Source: Anderseniella sp963700735
Lineage (GTDB): Bacteria > Pseudomonadota > Alphaproteobacteria > Rhizobiales > Aestuariivirgaceae
Length of the DNA: 64,000 nt
Direction of reading: 5' to 3'
NCBI GenBank assembly: GCA_963700735.1
Contig: CAVOYR010000003.1
Span: 62,001 to 126,000, forward strand
The notes beneath the pieces are model-generated. The model had not been told where the DNA came from. It searched no databases and worked only from the letters and a program-made list of their open reading frames with translations. Position 1 is the stretch's first letter. Each line of letters opens with the position of its first letter. Made by a program: the position numbers and the translations under genes. Shown piece by piece: positions 18,533 to 27,705 of the stretch.

Positions 18533-18949
18533 ATGACCCAGACACACATGACTGCCAACGGCACTGCACTGCTGCGCGTCACGCTTGGCGTGGCTGCGCT
18601 GGCACACGGCCTGCTCAAGGTTTTCGTCTTCACGCTGCCCGGTGCCGCCGGTTACTTCGAGAGCCTTGGGTTGCCGGGCTTTCTCGCCTACCTGACCGTG
18701 CTGGCAGAGGTGGGCGGCGGCCTTGCGCTGATTGCAGGCTTCCAGACCCGCCTCGTGGCGCTTGCGCTGATCCCCGTACTGCTCGGGGCAACGTGGGCCC
18801 ATGCGGGCAATGGCTGGGTGTTCTCCAGCCAGGGTGGCGGTTGGGAATTCCCGCTGTTCTGGGCCTTTGCGCTGGCCGCGCAGGCACTGCTTGGCAGCGG
18901 CGCGTATGCGGTGGATGATATGGTCCAGCGCAAGCCGCAGACGGCTTGA
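18533..18949 (+). CDS. DoxX family membrane protein
   Basis: This is a 138-residue protein with four transmembrane helices (about 13-35, 48-68, 73-92, 103-122). The family pattern is LLRVTLGVAALAHGLLKV near the start and FWAFALAAQALLGSGAYAVD at the end. DoxX proteins are small quinone-linked or redox-stress membrane proteins; their exact activity varies. AAGGAAC precedes the ATG at 18533. The gene is divergent from the LysR gene and 30 bases from the VOC gene, a common DoxX-glyoxalase pairing that suggests handling of reactive aldehydes or quinones. Confidence 0.87.
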   Translation: MTQTHMTANGTALLRVTLGVAALAHGLLKVFVFTLPGAAGYFESLGLPGFLAYLTVLAEVGGGLALIAGFQTRLVALALIPVLLGATWAHAGNGWVFSSQGGGWEFPLFWAFALAAQALLGSGAYAVDDMVQRKPQTA

Positions 18950-18979
18950 CCCACACTCACCGGATCAAGGAACGCGACC

Positions 18980-19489
18980 ATGATCAAGAACATCGACCCC
19001 ACTCCTGCGCGCCCGGTCTCACCGGGTGCGCGTATCGGCCACGTTCACCTGAAGGTGGCGGACCTCGACCGCGCCATCGGCTTTTATGTCGGCGTGCTGG
19101 GGTTCGGCCTCAAGCAGAAGTACGGCGACCAGGCCGCCTTCGTGGCCGCCGGCGACTACCATCACCACATCGGGCTGAATACCTGGCAGAGCAAGGGCGG
19201 CAAGCCGCCCGCGCCCGGCACCACGGGGCTGTTCCACCTGGCCATCGTCTACCCGGAACGCGCCGACCTGGCCGATGCCTTGAAGCGCATCCTGCAGGCT
19301 GGCTACCGGCTTGACGGTGCCTCGGACCATGGCGTCTCGGAGGCGCTGTACATGACCGACCCCGACGGCAACGGCGTGGAACTTTACTGGGACAAGCCGG
19401 AAAGCGAATGGCCCCTTGATGCCGATGGCAAGCTGGAAATGGTCACGGAACGGCTGGATGTTGAAGGACTGCTGAAGCTGGCGGCCTGA
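18980..19489 (+). CDS. VOC family (glyoxalase/extradiol dioxygenase fold) protein
   Basis: This 169-residue protein has one vicinal-oxygen-chelate module. Likely metal ligands are His23 (IGHVHLKV), His86 (LFHLAIV) and Glu134 (GNGVELYWD). The text resembles catechol-2,3-dioxygenase-like members (AIGFYVGVLGF, TDPDGNGVELY). GATCAAGGAACG lies upstream of the ATG at 18980. It is probably co-transcribed with DoxX and controlled by the divergent LysR gene. The substrate is unknown. Confidence 0.85.
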   Translation: MIKNIDPTPARPVSPGARIGHVHLKVADLDRAIGFYVGVLGFGLKQKYGDQAAFVAAGDYHHHIGLNTWQSKGGKPPAPGTTGLFHLAIVYPERADLADALKRILQAGYRLDGASDHGVSEALYMTDPDGNGVELYWDKPESEWPLDADGKLEMVTERLDVEGLLKLAA

Positions 19490-19528
19490 ACGCCTCACGC
19501 GATTTGTCACCCTCGGGCTCCAGACCCC

Positions 19529-20275
19529 CTATGACAGGCCGGGACCTGTGATTTCCTTGAGCAGCTTGCGATAGATCGCTTCCTGGTAGGCCTTGTAGTC
19601 GTTGGCCTTGATGACGAAGTGATATGGCCCGCCGACAACCGATTGCTCGAAGTACTTGTCCAGCGTGGGCCACTCGTTGAGGATGGCAAGCCCGTTGATG
19701 GTGATGCCGCGGGCGATCACCTCGTCACGCGCCAGATCAACGATCTCGCCGCGGTTGTTGCGGCCGTCGGACGACACGTCGATGACCCGCCGGTTGGCCG
19801 AGAACGGTGCTGCCGACAGGGCTGCCGCACCGAACAGCAAGGCTGCGCCTATCGCGGTACCACCTTCGGAGAGCTGGCGTTGCACCGCGAAAATCCGCTG
19901 TCCGAAGGCGTTGGCGCTGGAGGCACTGTCGATGACCGTCCACGGGGTCGAAAGCGCCTGGTTCTCCGCGTCTGACCACTGGAACACCGTCACGGCGATG
20001 CGGCCAAGCGGACCGGACTCGATGGCGCGCTGCACGTCGGGAGACTGGAACGCACGGCCGATGCCGTCCATCTGCAGGCGGAACTCGTTTTCATCCACGG
20101 AGTACGAGCAATCCACCGCAAGCACGAGGATCAGGTCCACCTCGCCGCCAGCCTGCGAGATGGCAGAGCCGGTCAACGTGGTCAGCCCGCCAAGCGTTGC
20201 CACGGCAGCCGCAGCGCCGGAGGCTTTCAGCATCCGCCTGCGTGAAACCTGCCGACGGCGGTGCTGGTCCATCAT
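19529..20275 (-). CDS. Tat-exported DUF1194 protein
   Basis: This is a 248-residue protein. The N-terminus has SRRRMLKASG followed by a hydrophobic Ala-rich stretch, a twin-arginine-type signal. The mature domain starts with D55-C-S57-Y-S59, the MIDAS-like motif, and has RRVIDVSSDGRNNRGE, the DUF1194 hallmark. The family has no settled function; a metal-dependent adhesion or scaffold role is only a guess from the VWA-like fold. It is the last gene of the polyamine-type ABC transporter operon, 19 bases after the second permease. That is an uncommon partner and suggests a periplasmic role near the transporter. Confidence 0.85.
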   Translation of the reverse strand: MMDQHRRRQVSRRRMLKASGAAAAVATLGGLTTLTGSAISQAGGEVDLILVLAVDCSYSVDENEFRLQMDGIGRAFQSPDVQRAIESGPLGRIAVTVFQWSDAENQALSTPWTVIDSASSANAFGQRIFAVQRQLSEGGTAIGAALLFGAAALSAAPFSANRRVIDVSSDGRNNRGEIVDLARDEVIARGITINGLAILNEWPTLDKYFEQSVVGGPYHFVIKANDYKAYQEAIYRKLLKEITGPGLS

Positions 20276-20294
20276 CTGTGTGTTGGCCTGGCGG

Positions 20295-21362
20295 TCAGCT
20301 TGGTGCCAGCCCGCGCAACCGTTCCGAACGGCGGCGCAACAGTTCGAGCGTGGTCAGCAGCAGGATCGATATTGCCACCAGCACCGTGGCCACGGCCAGG
20401 ATGGTGGGCGATATCTGCTCGCGGATGCCGGAGAACATCTGGCGCGGGATGGTGACCTGGGTCACGTCTGCGAGGAAGATGACCGCGACCACTTCATCGA
20501 GCGAGGTGATGAAGGCGAACAGCGCGCCGGAAATCATGCCGGGCAGGATGAGCGGCATGATGACCCGCCGGAACGTGGTGAAGCCGTTGGCGCCCAGCGA
20601 GCGCGAGGCGCGGATCAGCGAGTTGTCAAAGCCGGTCAGCGTTGCGGTGACCGTGATGATGACGAACGGCACGCCCAGCGTGGCATGGGCCAGCACGATG
20701 CCGGCGTCGGTATTGATCAGACCCTCGGGGAAGAACGGGAAGAAATCCTTCTTGGCGTAGAAGAAGAACATGCCGGTTGCCGTGATCACCAGCGGCACGA
20801 TCATTGGTGAAATCAGCAGACTGGTGATGGCTGACCGCCACGGCATTTCCGGGCGCGACAAGCCGAGTGCTGCGAGCGTGCCGAAGAACGTGGCGAGGAT
20901 GGTGGACAGCACGGCATACTTGAACGAGTTGATGGCAGCGCCGACCCAGGTGGAGTTCTTCCACATGTCGGCCCACCAGCCCTCGGTTGCATCGGGGGCC
21001 TGCATGCCGAAGGTGAATATCTGCTCGTACCAGCGCAGCGAGAACGCCTTGGGATCAAGCGCCATCATGCCTTCGGTGAAACTGAAGTACGGTTCCGAGT
21101 TGAACGACAGCGGAACAATGACCAGGACCGGCGTGATCAGGAAAATGAAGATCAGCGTGCACACCAGCAGGAAGATGTAGCGGCCGAACTTCTCGGCCCA
21201 AGTCGTGTAGGGCGGCATCTCGTTCATGAAAAACAGCGGCAGCCCGGTGATGATGGCAAAGCCGATGGCAGGGGCGATCGCGCCCATGAACGCCCAGCCC
21301 AAAAGGCAAACAGCGATCCAGGCGAGGTAACCGGGCGAAACATAGAAGCCAGCTATCGTCAT
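20295..21362 (-). CDS. ABC transporter permease, PotC/spermidine-putrescine type
   Basis: This 355-residue inner-membrane protein has two N-terminal hydrophobic segments before the usual six-helix core. The EAA loop is visible as DNSLIRASRSLGANGFTTFR, the site that touches the ATPase. A long N-terminal extension (about 60 residues) and a periplasmic insert with WWADMWKN are unusual compared with E. coli PotC of about 264 residues. It follows the other permease by 11 bases. It should form the channel with 21374-22657. Confidence 0.88.
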   Translation of the reverse strand: MTIAGFYVSPGYLAWIAVCLLGWAFMGAIAPAIGFAIITGLPLFFMNEMPPYTTWAEKFGRYIFLLVCTLIFIFLITPVLVIVPLSFNSEPYFSFTEGMMALDPKAFSLRWYEQIFTFGMQAPDATEGWWADMWKNSTWVGAAINSFKYAVLSTILATFFGTLAALGLSRPEMPWRSAITSLLISPMIVPLVITATGMFFFYAKKDFFPFFPEGLINTDAGIVLAHATLGVPFVIITVTATLTGFDNSLIRASRSLGANGFTTFRRVIMPLILPGMISGALFAFITSLDEVVAVIFLADVTQVTIPRQMFSGIREQISPTILAVATVLVAISILLLTTLELLRRRSERLRGLAPS

Positions 21363-21373
21363 GTTGTCCTACC

Positions 21374-22657
21374 TCAACCGAACTTCAGTTTGTCGATGCC
21401 GATCAGGCGATTGTACATCCAGTAGAAGATCAGCACGATCGCCAGCAGGATGGCACCCAGCGCAGAGCCGAGGCTCCAGTTCAGGGTCTTGCGGATATGG
21501 TCAGCGATCAGGTTCGAAATCAGCAGGCCGTCGCTGCCGCCCACCAGCGCCGGGGTGATGTAGTAGCCCAGCGCGAGAATGAACACGAGCAGCGTGCCGG
21601 CCGCGATGCCGGGCATGGTCTGCGGGAAGTATACCTTGACGAACGAGTAGGTACCGGTGGCCCCCAGCGAGCGGGCTGCGCGCATGTAGTATGGCGGTAT
21701 GGTCTTCATCACCGAGTACAGCGGCAGGATCATGAACGGCAGCAGGATGTGCACCATGGCGATGATCGTGCCGGTCTGGTTGTAGATCATCTGGATGCGG
21801 CCTTCCTCGGAGATGAGGTTGGCGAACACGAAGATGTTGTTGATCACGCCTTCCTTCTGCAGCATCGCGATCCACGCGGTGGTGCGCACCAGCAGCGAGG
21901 TCCAGAACGGCAACAGCACGAGGATCATCAGCAGGTTCGACGTGCGCAGTGGCAACGTCGCCAGCAGGTAGGCCACGGGATAGGCAATGAGCAGGCAGAT
22001 GAAGGTGATCAGTGCCGACAGCCACATGGTCTTCCACAGGATCGGCAGGTAGATCTGGTACAACTCGTCAGCCATGACGATGTTGTTGTTCTCGTCGTAC
22101 TTCCTGTCAGTGGCCGCGAGATAGAACGACGCCGTATAGTCCTGTGACACGCGCTTCAGCGTCGACCAGACAAACGGGTCCGCCCAGCCCTTGTCCATCG
22201 CAATCAGGGCTTCCTTGTAGGGTGGCCCCTTGATGTTGGCGACCTTGCGCGCAGAGCTGGTAAACAGGCTGCGCGAGCCTGGGATCTCGTAGTTCACGCG
22301 GGTCGCAAGGTTGCCGATGGTACTGCCGATCTCGTTGCTCTTGCGGGCTTCGACCATGTCCTTGACGAACACCTCAAAGGTTGATTCAGGCGGCAGGTCC
22401 TTGCCGTCCCAGTCCTGGATCACCTTGGCGAAGTTCGGCAGCACGCTCGAGCCGACAGGGCTGTAGATCGAGCGGAACAGCATTTCACCGATTGGCAACA
22501 CGAAAGCGATGATCAGGAACAGCAGCAATGGCAACACAAGCAGCAGCGCCTGGATGCGCTGGCGGCGGGTGGCCCGGGCCAGTGACTGCTTCAGCGGCAC
22601 ACCGTCGTTGGTGGTGATGCCGGCGGACGGCCTTGCGGAAATGGTGGCGTCGGTCAT
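21374..22657 (-). CDS. ABC transporter permease, PotB-type with large periplasmic insert
   Basis: This 427-residue permease has one N-terminal helix (about 36-58), a periplasmic insert of some 150 residues (KVIQDWDGKDLPPESTFEV ... YQIYLPI), then a five-helix core with the EAA loop (YYMRAARSLGATGTYSFVKV). The large insert is typical of the extended permease subfamily found next to PotD-like binding proteins in alphaproteobacteria. It is part of the four-component importer with 20295, 22789 and 23973. Confidence 0.88.
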   Translation of the reverse strand: MTDATISARPSAGITTNDGVPLKQSLARATRRQRIQALLLVLPLLLFLIIAFVLPIGEMLFRSIYSPVGSSVLPNFAKVIQDWDGKDLPPESTFEVFVKDMVEARKSNEIGSTIGNLATRVNYEIPGSRSLFTSSARKVANIKGPPYKEALIAMDKGWADPFVWSTLKRVSQDYTASFYLAATDRKYDENNNIVMADELYQIYLPILWKTMWLSALITFICLLIAYPVAYLLATLPLRTSNLLMILVLLPFWTSLLVRTTAWIAMLQKEGVINNIFVFANLISEEGRIQMIYNQTGTIIAMVHILLPFMILPLYSVMKTIPPYYMRAARSLGATGTYSFVKVYFPQTMPGIAAGTLLVFILALGYYITPALVGGSDGLLISNLIADHIRKTLNWSLGSALGAILLAIVLIFYWMYNRLIGIDKLKFG

Positions 22658-22684
22658 GTCGTCCCTGTCGTTTTCATGCCACGG

Positions 22685-22766
22685 CGGGAATGGTCATTCC
22701 CGTGAAGGCCCGTCGTTGCGGGCCTGAAAACTTGTCAAGAGATACCGGACGGGTGGAGACCACCCG
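22685..22766. repeat. three consecutive short hairpins between binding protein and permease
   Basis: Three inverted repeats fill the 131-base spacer: CGGGAAT/ATTCCCG (22685-22702), AGGCCCG/CGGGCCT (22706-22725) and CGGGTGG/CCACCCG (22750-22766). Such structures after a binding-protein gene often protect its mRNA and lower permease expression. None is followed by a T-run. The effect here is inferred. Confidence 0.6.
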
Positions 22767-22788
22767 CCCGGCAAAGGCGAAATATGCC

Positions 22789-23874
22789 TTACTGTGCAAG
22801 CCAGGCGTTGAAGCGCTCGTTCAGCGCATCCTGGTTGTCTGCCCACCAGAGGAAGTTGTTCTGGACGGCGTTCGACAGGTTGTCCGGATGGGTTGGCATG
22901 TGCGTTGCCATCTCGGTCTTGCCGTCGTTGAACTTGCCAACCAACGGACCGGAAGACTTGCGGGCCGGACCGTAGGAAATCCAGGCTGCCTGGTCTGCCA
23001 GACGCTGGGTGTCGGTTGAGAACTTCAGGAAGTCCATTGCCTTTTCAGCGTTTGGTGCGCCCTGCGGAATGGCCCACAGGTCGAGGTCCCAGTTCTGGCC
23101 GTCCCAGACGATGACGAACGGCTTGCTCTCGGCCACGGCGGCGTTGAAGATACGGCCGTTGTAGGCGGTGGTCATGAGCACTTCACCGTCAGCGAGCAGC
23201 TGCGGCGGCTGTGCGCCGGCTTCCCACCACACGGTATCGGCCTTGATGGTGGCGAGCTTGGCAAAGGCGCGGTCGATTGCTTCCGGCTTGGCCAGTTCCT
23301 CGTAGACGTCCTTGGCGGCAACACCGTCGGCGATCAGCGCGAACTCGAGGTTCGGCTTCGGGCCCTTGCGCAGGCCGCGCTTGCCGACCCAGGTCTTGGT
23401 GTCGAAGAAGTCAGCCATGGTGGTTGGCTTCTTGTCGCCGATCTTGGTGTCGTCATAAGCATAGATCGTCGACCAGATGATTGTTGCAACGGCGCAATCA
23501 TGCAGCGTGCCTTCCAGGAAGTCTTCCTTGGCGGGCGTACCGTCAGCACCGGCTGGCAGGTCGTCGAGGTTCAGCTTCATGAACAGGCCTTCGTCGCAAC
23601 CGCGGACGGCGTCGGACAGTTCAACGTCGACGATGTCCCAGGTCACATTGCCGGCTTCAACCTGCGCCTTCACTTCGGCAATGCCGCCGGAGTAGTCGAC
23701 CGAGTTGATCGTGGTGCCGGTCTTGGCGGTGTAGGGCTTGTGATAGGCTTCAACCTGGCTCTTGGTATATGCTCCACCCCAGGAGACGACAGTGAGTGAA
23801 CCTTCAGCGCTTGCTGCCGTTGATACTGCGGCGAGTGCAAAAGCTGAGAGGCCTGCAGACAAAAGTTTCTTCAT
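22789..23874 (-). CDS. periplasmic substrate-binding protein, polyamine (PotD-like) type
   Basis: This 361-residue protein has a clear Sec signal peptide (residues 1-23, cleavage after ASA). The mature N-terminus is SLTVVSWGGAYTKSQVEAY, the polyamine/opine/iron binding-protein signature. Aromatic residues typical of the ligand pocket are present (WDIVDVE, WGVNY-like WYS, WWEAG), along with DNLS near the end. It captures a cationic small molecule in the periplasm. Putrescine or spermidine are possible, but members of this class also bind choline-like or other amines. Its gene lies 98 bases after the ATPase gene and is followed by hairpins, fitting high expression. Confidence 0.87.
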   Translation of the reverse strand: MKKLLSAGLSAFALAAVSTAASAEGSLTVVSWGGAYTKSQVEAYHKPYTAKTGTTINSVDYSGGIAEVKAQVEAGNVTWDIVDVELSDAVRGCDEGLFMKLNLDDLPAGADGTPAKEDFLEGTLHDCAVATIIWSTIYAYDDTKIGDKKPTTMADFFDTKTWVGKRGLRKGPKPNLEFALIADGVAAKDVYEELAKPEAIDRAFAKLATIKADTVWWEAGAQPPQLLADGEVLMTTAYNGRIFNAAVAESKPFVIVWDGQNWDLDLWAIPQGAPNAEKAMDFLKFSTDTQRLADQAAWISYGPARKSSGPLVGKFNDGKTEMATHMPTHPDNLSNAVQNNFLWWADNQDALNERFNAWLAQ

Positions 23875-23972
23875 AACTTACTCCCTTGAGTATTTCGGAG
23901 GCTCAACATGTTGCCTCCGTTCACCGCACTCGCTCCGCTCATCGGAGAAAGGCGGAATTCTGTTCATTGACG

Positions 23973-25085
23973 TCAGGCAACCATCTCGTCGAGTGCACGG
24001 CAATCCTCGGCCTGCCAGCCAACGGTCGTGGTGTTGCCACGCTGCAGGTGATGGTGATCGGCGTTGTTCGGCACCTTGACGATGAAATCGGGATGGCCCG
24101 CCACCGACATGCGGGTGCGGATGTGATCGCCGAGATAGATCAGTTCCTCGATGGTGCCAGGCAGCGTGATCGTCGATTTCGATTTCTTCGGATCAATGGT
24201 GACCCGCTCGGGCCTCAGCGACAGCAGCGTGCGCTCGCCCTTGCCCTTGACGTTGACCGCCAGTGCCTTGACCACGTCGCCTGAATCAAGCCGGACGCTG
24301 GCCAGCCGGTCCGGGCCGATGTCCTCGACCGTGCCGCGCAGCTTGTTGTTCTCGCCGATGAACTGCGCCACGAACGAATTCAGCGGGCGCTCGTACAATT
24401 CTTCCGGGGTCGAAAGCTGCTGGATAACGCCGTCCTGGAACACCGCCACGCGGTCCGACATGGTGAGGGCTTCGGACTGGTCGTGGGTCACGTAGACCAC
24501 GGTCACGCCGAGATTTTCATGGATGTGCTTGATCTCGTACTGCATCTGCTCGCGCAGCTGCTTGTCGAGCGCGCCGAGCGGTTCGTCCATCAGCACCAGG
24601 TCAGGCTCGAACACCAGCGCGCGGGCAACTGCGATGCGCTGCTGCTGGCCGCCGGACAACTGCGCGGGGCGGCGCCCGCCCATCTGCGGCAGCTCGACCA
24701 TGTCGAGGATCTTCTTTACGCGCTCTTCCTGCTCGACCTTGGACATGCCGCGCACGGCCAGCGGAAATGCGAGGTTCTCGGCCACCGACATGTGCGGGAA
24801 CAGGGCATAGTTCTGGAACACCATGCCGATGCCGCGCTTGTGCGGCGGCACGTTGTTGATCGGATTGCCGTTCAGATAGATCTCGCCATTGGTTGCCGGC
24901 TCGAAGCCTGCCAGCATCATCAGCGTCGTCGTCTTGCCGGACCCCGATGGCCCGAGCATGGTGACGAACTCGCCCTTGGCGATGTCAAGATTCAGGTCTT
25001 TGACGACCAGCGTCTCGCCGTCATAACTTTTCTGAACCTTATCGAAGCGAACCATGGGTTCGCCTTTTCCACCACTGTCGACCAT
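23973..25085 (-). CDS. ABC transporter ATPase, PotA-type
   Basis: This 370-residue ATPase has Walker A GPSGSGKTT, signature LSGGQQQR, Walker B LVLMDEP and the switch His in VTHDQSE. A C-terminal TOBE domain (about 280-360) follows. It powers the import of the ligand bound by 22789. The start at 25085 is preceded by GGGGAG; the longer frame to 25118 lacks a ribosome site. It is the first gene of the operon 25085 to 19529. Confidence 0.9.
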   Translation of the reverse strand: MVDSGGKGEPMVRFDKVQKSYDGETLVVKDLNLDIAKGEFVTMLGPSGSGKTTTLMMLAGFEPATNGEIYLNGNPINNVPPHKRGIGMVFQNYALFPHMSVAENLAFPLAVRGMSKVEQEERVKKILDMVELPQMGGRRPAQLSGGQQQRIAVARALVFEPDLVLMDEPLGALDKQLREQMQYEIKHIHENLGVTVVYVTHDQSEALTMSDRVAVFQDGVIQQLSTPEELYERPLNSFVAQFIGENNKLRGTVEDIGPDRLASVRLDSGDVVKALAVNVKGKGERTLLSLRPERVTIDPKKSKSTITLPGTIEELIYLGDHIRTRMSVAGHPDFIVKVPNNADHHHLQRGNTTTVGWQAEDCRALDEMVA

Positions 25086-25146
25086 CAAACTCCCCAAGTG
25101 CCAAGCACCATATGCCAATCGCGTTGGATCGCGTTGCTTATTTGAC

Positions 25147-25167
25147 GGTCATCATACGTAACTGACC
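25147..25167. promoter_or_regulatory. inverted repeat upstream of the ABC operon
   Basis: GGTCA (25147-25151) and TGACC (25163-25167) are separated by 11 bases, 62 bases before the ATPase start and between it and moaA. It could be an operator for either unit. The rest of the 252-250 base spacer (25119-25370) shows no gene I can support. Confidence 0.3.
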
Positions 25168-25370
25168 AATCGGTTTGCAACAGTGATCAAAATTTCACCG
25201 GAATCAACACCAAGTTCGCCACAAAAGCGTTCATTAACGTCATCAACCCCGATCCACCGGGATGTGTCGCAAGACTCGTGCCAGTTGCTGAAGGTTGTGC
25301 ACCCCGCCCATCCCGCCCCCTGGGAGGGCATTCCGCCATGGCTTGACGTGCGGTGTTCTCCACTCCAAGT

Positions 25371-26420
25371 ATGCAGGGCATGGAACGCGACCTTCACATC
25401 CCGCAAGCACTGTCCGGCAATGCGCCGGGCATGATCGATCCGTTTGGCCGCCACGTCAGCTATCTGCGCGTGTCGGTGACCGACCGGTGCGATTTCCGCT
25501 GTGTCTATTGCATGGCCGAAAACATGACCTTCCTGCCCAAGAAGGACATCCTCACGCTGGAAGAGCTGGACCGGCTGTGCACGGTGTTCGTGGAGAAGGG
25601 CGTGCGCAAGCTGCGGCTGACCGGCGGCGAGCCGCTGGTACGGCGCAACATCATGTCGCTGTTCGAAAACCTGTCACGCCACCTGAAGTCCGGGGCGCTG
25701 GAAGAGCTGACGCTGACCACCAACGGCTCGCAGCTTGAAAAGTATGCCAGCGAGCTTGCCGGGCATGGCGTGCGGCGAATCAACGTGTCCATCGACACGC
25801 TGGACGAGACAAAGTTCCGGGAGATCACCCGCTGGGGCGACCTGAACAAGGTGCTGGCCGGGGTGAAGGCCGCGCAGGCAGCAGGCCTGAAGATCAAGAT
25901 CAACATGGTGGCGCTGAAGAACTTCAACGAGCACGAGATCGTGCCGATGATGCAGTGGTGCCACGACCAGGGCATGGACCTGACGCTGATCGAGACGATG
26001 CCGCTGGGCGAGATCGAGGAAGACCGCACCGACCAGTACCTGCCGCTGTCTGTTGTGCGGGCAAGCCTGCTCGACCGGTTCACGCTGGACGACATTGCCT
26101 ACAAGACCGGCGGGCCGGCGCGCTATGTCGAGGTGAAGGAAACCGGCGGGCGCATGGGCTTCATCACGCCGATGACGCACAATTTCTGCGAAAGCTGCAA
26201 CAGGGTGCGGCTGACCTGCACCGGTACCCTGTACATGTGCCTGGGCCAGGACGACGCGGCAGACCTGCGCGCGCCATTGCGGGCGTCCGAAGGCAACGAG
26301 CTGTTGTCGGCAGCCATCGATGAAGCCATCGGCCGCAAGCCGAAGGGCCATGACTTCATCATCGACCGCACCACCAAGGCACCTGCCGTGACCCGCCACA
26401 TGAGCGTTACCGGCGGCTGA
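25371..26420 (+). CDS. moaA: GTP 3',8-cyclase (molybdenum cofactor biosynthesis)
   Basis: This 349-residue radical SAM protein has an N-terminal cluster site, Cys40-x3-Cys44-x2-Cys47 (RCDFRCVYC). A C-terminal cluster site, Cx2Cx13C, is in CESCNRVRLTC...C, and the essential C-terminal Gly-Gly tail is present (SVTGG). It makes 3',8-cyclo-GTP, the first step to molybdopterin, and so feeds the formate dehydrogenase encoded later in the window. Alternative starts are GTG 25353 and ATG 25380; 25371 is a compromise without a strong ribosome site. Confidence 0.92.
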   Translation: MQGMERDLHIPQALSGNAPGMIDPFGRHVSYLRVSVTDRCDFRCVYCMAENMTFLPKKDILTLEELDRLCTVFVEKGVRKLRLTGGEPLVRRNIMSLFENLSRHLKSGALEELTLTTNGSQLEKYASELAGHGVRRINVSIDTLDETKFREITRWGDLNKVLAGVKAAQAAGLKIKINMVALKNFNEHEIVPMMQWCHDQGMDLTLIETMPLGEIEEDRTDQYLPLSVVRASLLDRFTLDDIAYKTGGPARYVEVKETGGRMGFITPMTHNFCESCNRVRLTCTGTLYMCLGQDDAADLRAPLRASEGNELLSAAIDEAIGRKPKGHDFIIDRTTKAPAVTRHMSVTGG

Positions 26421-26432
26421 GGCCTGCTCGTC

Positions 26433-26816
26433 CTAAAGGGTGCTGACCAGCGTCTCTCCGAAAATCACCACCGTGCAATCCTCGTCGATGACGTGGAACT
26501 CGCGCTGGCCGTAGGTCTGGACGAAAGGTGCGCGCACCCGGCCCTTGGGCAATGATCCCAGTTCGGTCTTCAGGGACTCGTACAGCGCGTCGATGTTGCT
26601 CACATCGACATAGAACGACTGCTGGCGTTCCGGGTGGGCCAGGTCGACACCGGCCGGCACTTCGGTCAGACGGACGGCCACCAGGTCACGCTTCAGGAAG
26701 GCATACTTCTCGGCATCGAACATGACCTTGAAGCCCAGCACGCCGCGGTAGAACGCAATCTGGCTCTTCAGGTTGGAGCACGGCACCATCGGGGTGATCT
26801 GGCGAAGCTGGTACAT
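26433..26816 (-). CDS. VOC family protein
   Basis: This is a 127-residue vicinal-oxygen-chelate protein (AFYRGVLGFKVMFDAEKYAF; FYVDVSNIDALY). The usual metal His/Glu set is not obvious, so it may be a binding or resistance-type member. The ATG at 26816 is inside the family start (MYQLRQITPMVPC). It starts 5 bases after the end of the SDR gene, so the two are likely co-transcribed. Confidence 0.8.
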   Translation of the reverse strand: MYQLRQITPMVPCSNLKSQIAFYRGVLGFKVMFDAEKYAFLKRDLVAVRLTEVPAGVDLAHPERQQSFYVDVSNIDALYESLKTELGSLPKGRVRAPFVQTYGQREFHVIDEDCTVVIFGETLVSTL

Positions 26817-26820
26817 GGTG

Positions 26821-27573
26821 TCAGCGTCCGCCAGCCACATCCAGCAGCGCGCCGGTCACGTAGGACGACGCGCCGGACAGCAGCCACACGATGGTTTCGG
26901 CCACCTCCTCCGCCGTGCCGCCACGCGCCATCGGCACGTTGTGCTGCAACCGCTCGACCCGGTCCGGCTGGCCGGACGAAGCATGGATATCGGTGATGAT
27001 CAGGCCGGGGCGCACCGCGTTGACGCGGATGCCGTCACCAGCCACCTCCTTCGACAGGCCCAGCGTCATGGCGTCAATGGCACCCTTGGAGGCGGCATAG
27101 TCGACGAACTCGTTGGGCGCACCCAGCCGGGCGGCGGCTGACGACAGGTTGACGATGGCACCGCCCTTGCCGCCGTGCCGGGTGCTCATCCGGCGGATGG
27201 CTTCGCGGGCACACATGAATGATCCGGTCACGTTGACGCGCAGCGTTTCGTTGATCCGGTCCGGCCCCATCTCCTCGACGCGGGCCTTGGTGAACAGGAT
27301 GCCGGCATTGTTGATGAGGCCAACCAGCGGCGGCATGCCATCATCAGCAGCGGCGAACATCGCCATTACGTCGGCCTCGTTGCCAACGTCGGCCTGCACG
27401 GTGAGCGCCTTGCGGCCCAGGTTCCGGACCCCGGTTGCCAGCGCTTCGGCCTCTTGCGCAGAACGGGCATAGTTGATCACCACGTCATAGCCGTCGCGCG
27501 CCAGCAGCCGGACGCAGGCGGCACCGATGCCGCGGCTTGCGCCCGTGACGATGACTGTTCCCCTGCCTGCCAT
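26821..27573 (-). CDS. SDR family oxidoreductase
   Basis: This is a 250-residue classical short-chain dehydrogenase. The cofactor motif TGASRGIG is at about 10-17, NNAG at about 90, and the catalytic Ser...Tyr-x3-Lys in NLSSAAARLG...VDYAASK. The text near the nucleotide site (NYARSAQEAE) suggests NADP preference. Glucose/3-oxoacyl-reductase-like enzymes look similar, so the substrate is not assigned. It is upstream of the VOC gene at 26433. Confidence 0.87.
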   Translation of the reverse strand: MAGRGTVIVTGASRGIGAACVRLLARDGYDVVINYARSAQEAEALATGVRNLGRKALTVQADVGNEADVMAMFAAADDGMPPLVGLINNAGILFTKARVEEMGPDRINETLRVNVTGSFMCAREAIRRMSTRHGGKGGAIVNLSSAAARLGAPNEFVDYAASKGAIDAMTLGLSKEVAGDGIRVNAVRPGLIITDIHASSGQPDRVERLQHNVPMARGGTAEEVAETIVWLLSGASSYVTGALLDVAGGR

Positions 27574-27705
27574 GTCGTTTCCCCTCCCACAGGTTGCAGC
27601 TTGCGAGTGCCTACGTATCAGGAAATCGCCCGCTTAACGACAAGAATTGGCCGCAATGAACCGCTTAAACGCGGGCTGGAATTGTTTAACCGGGGATTAT
27701 CCTAG

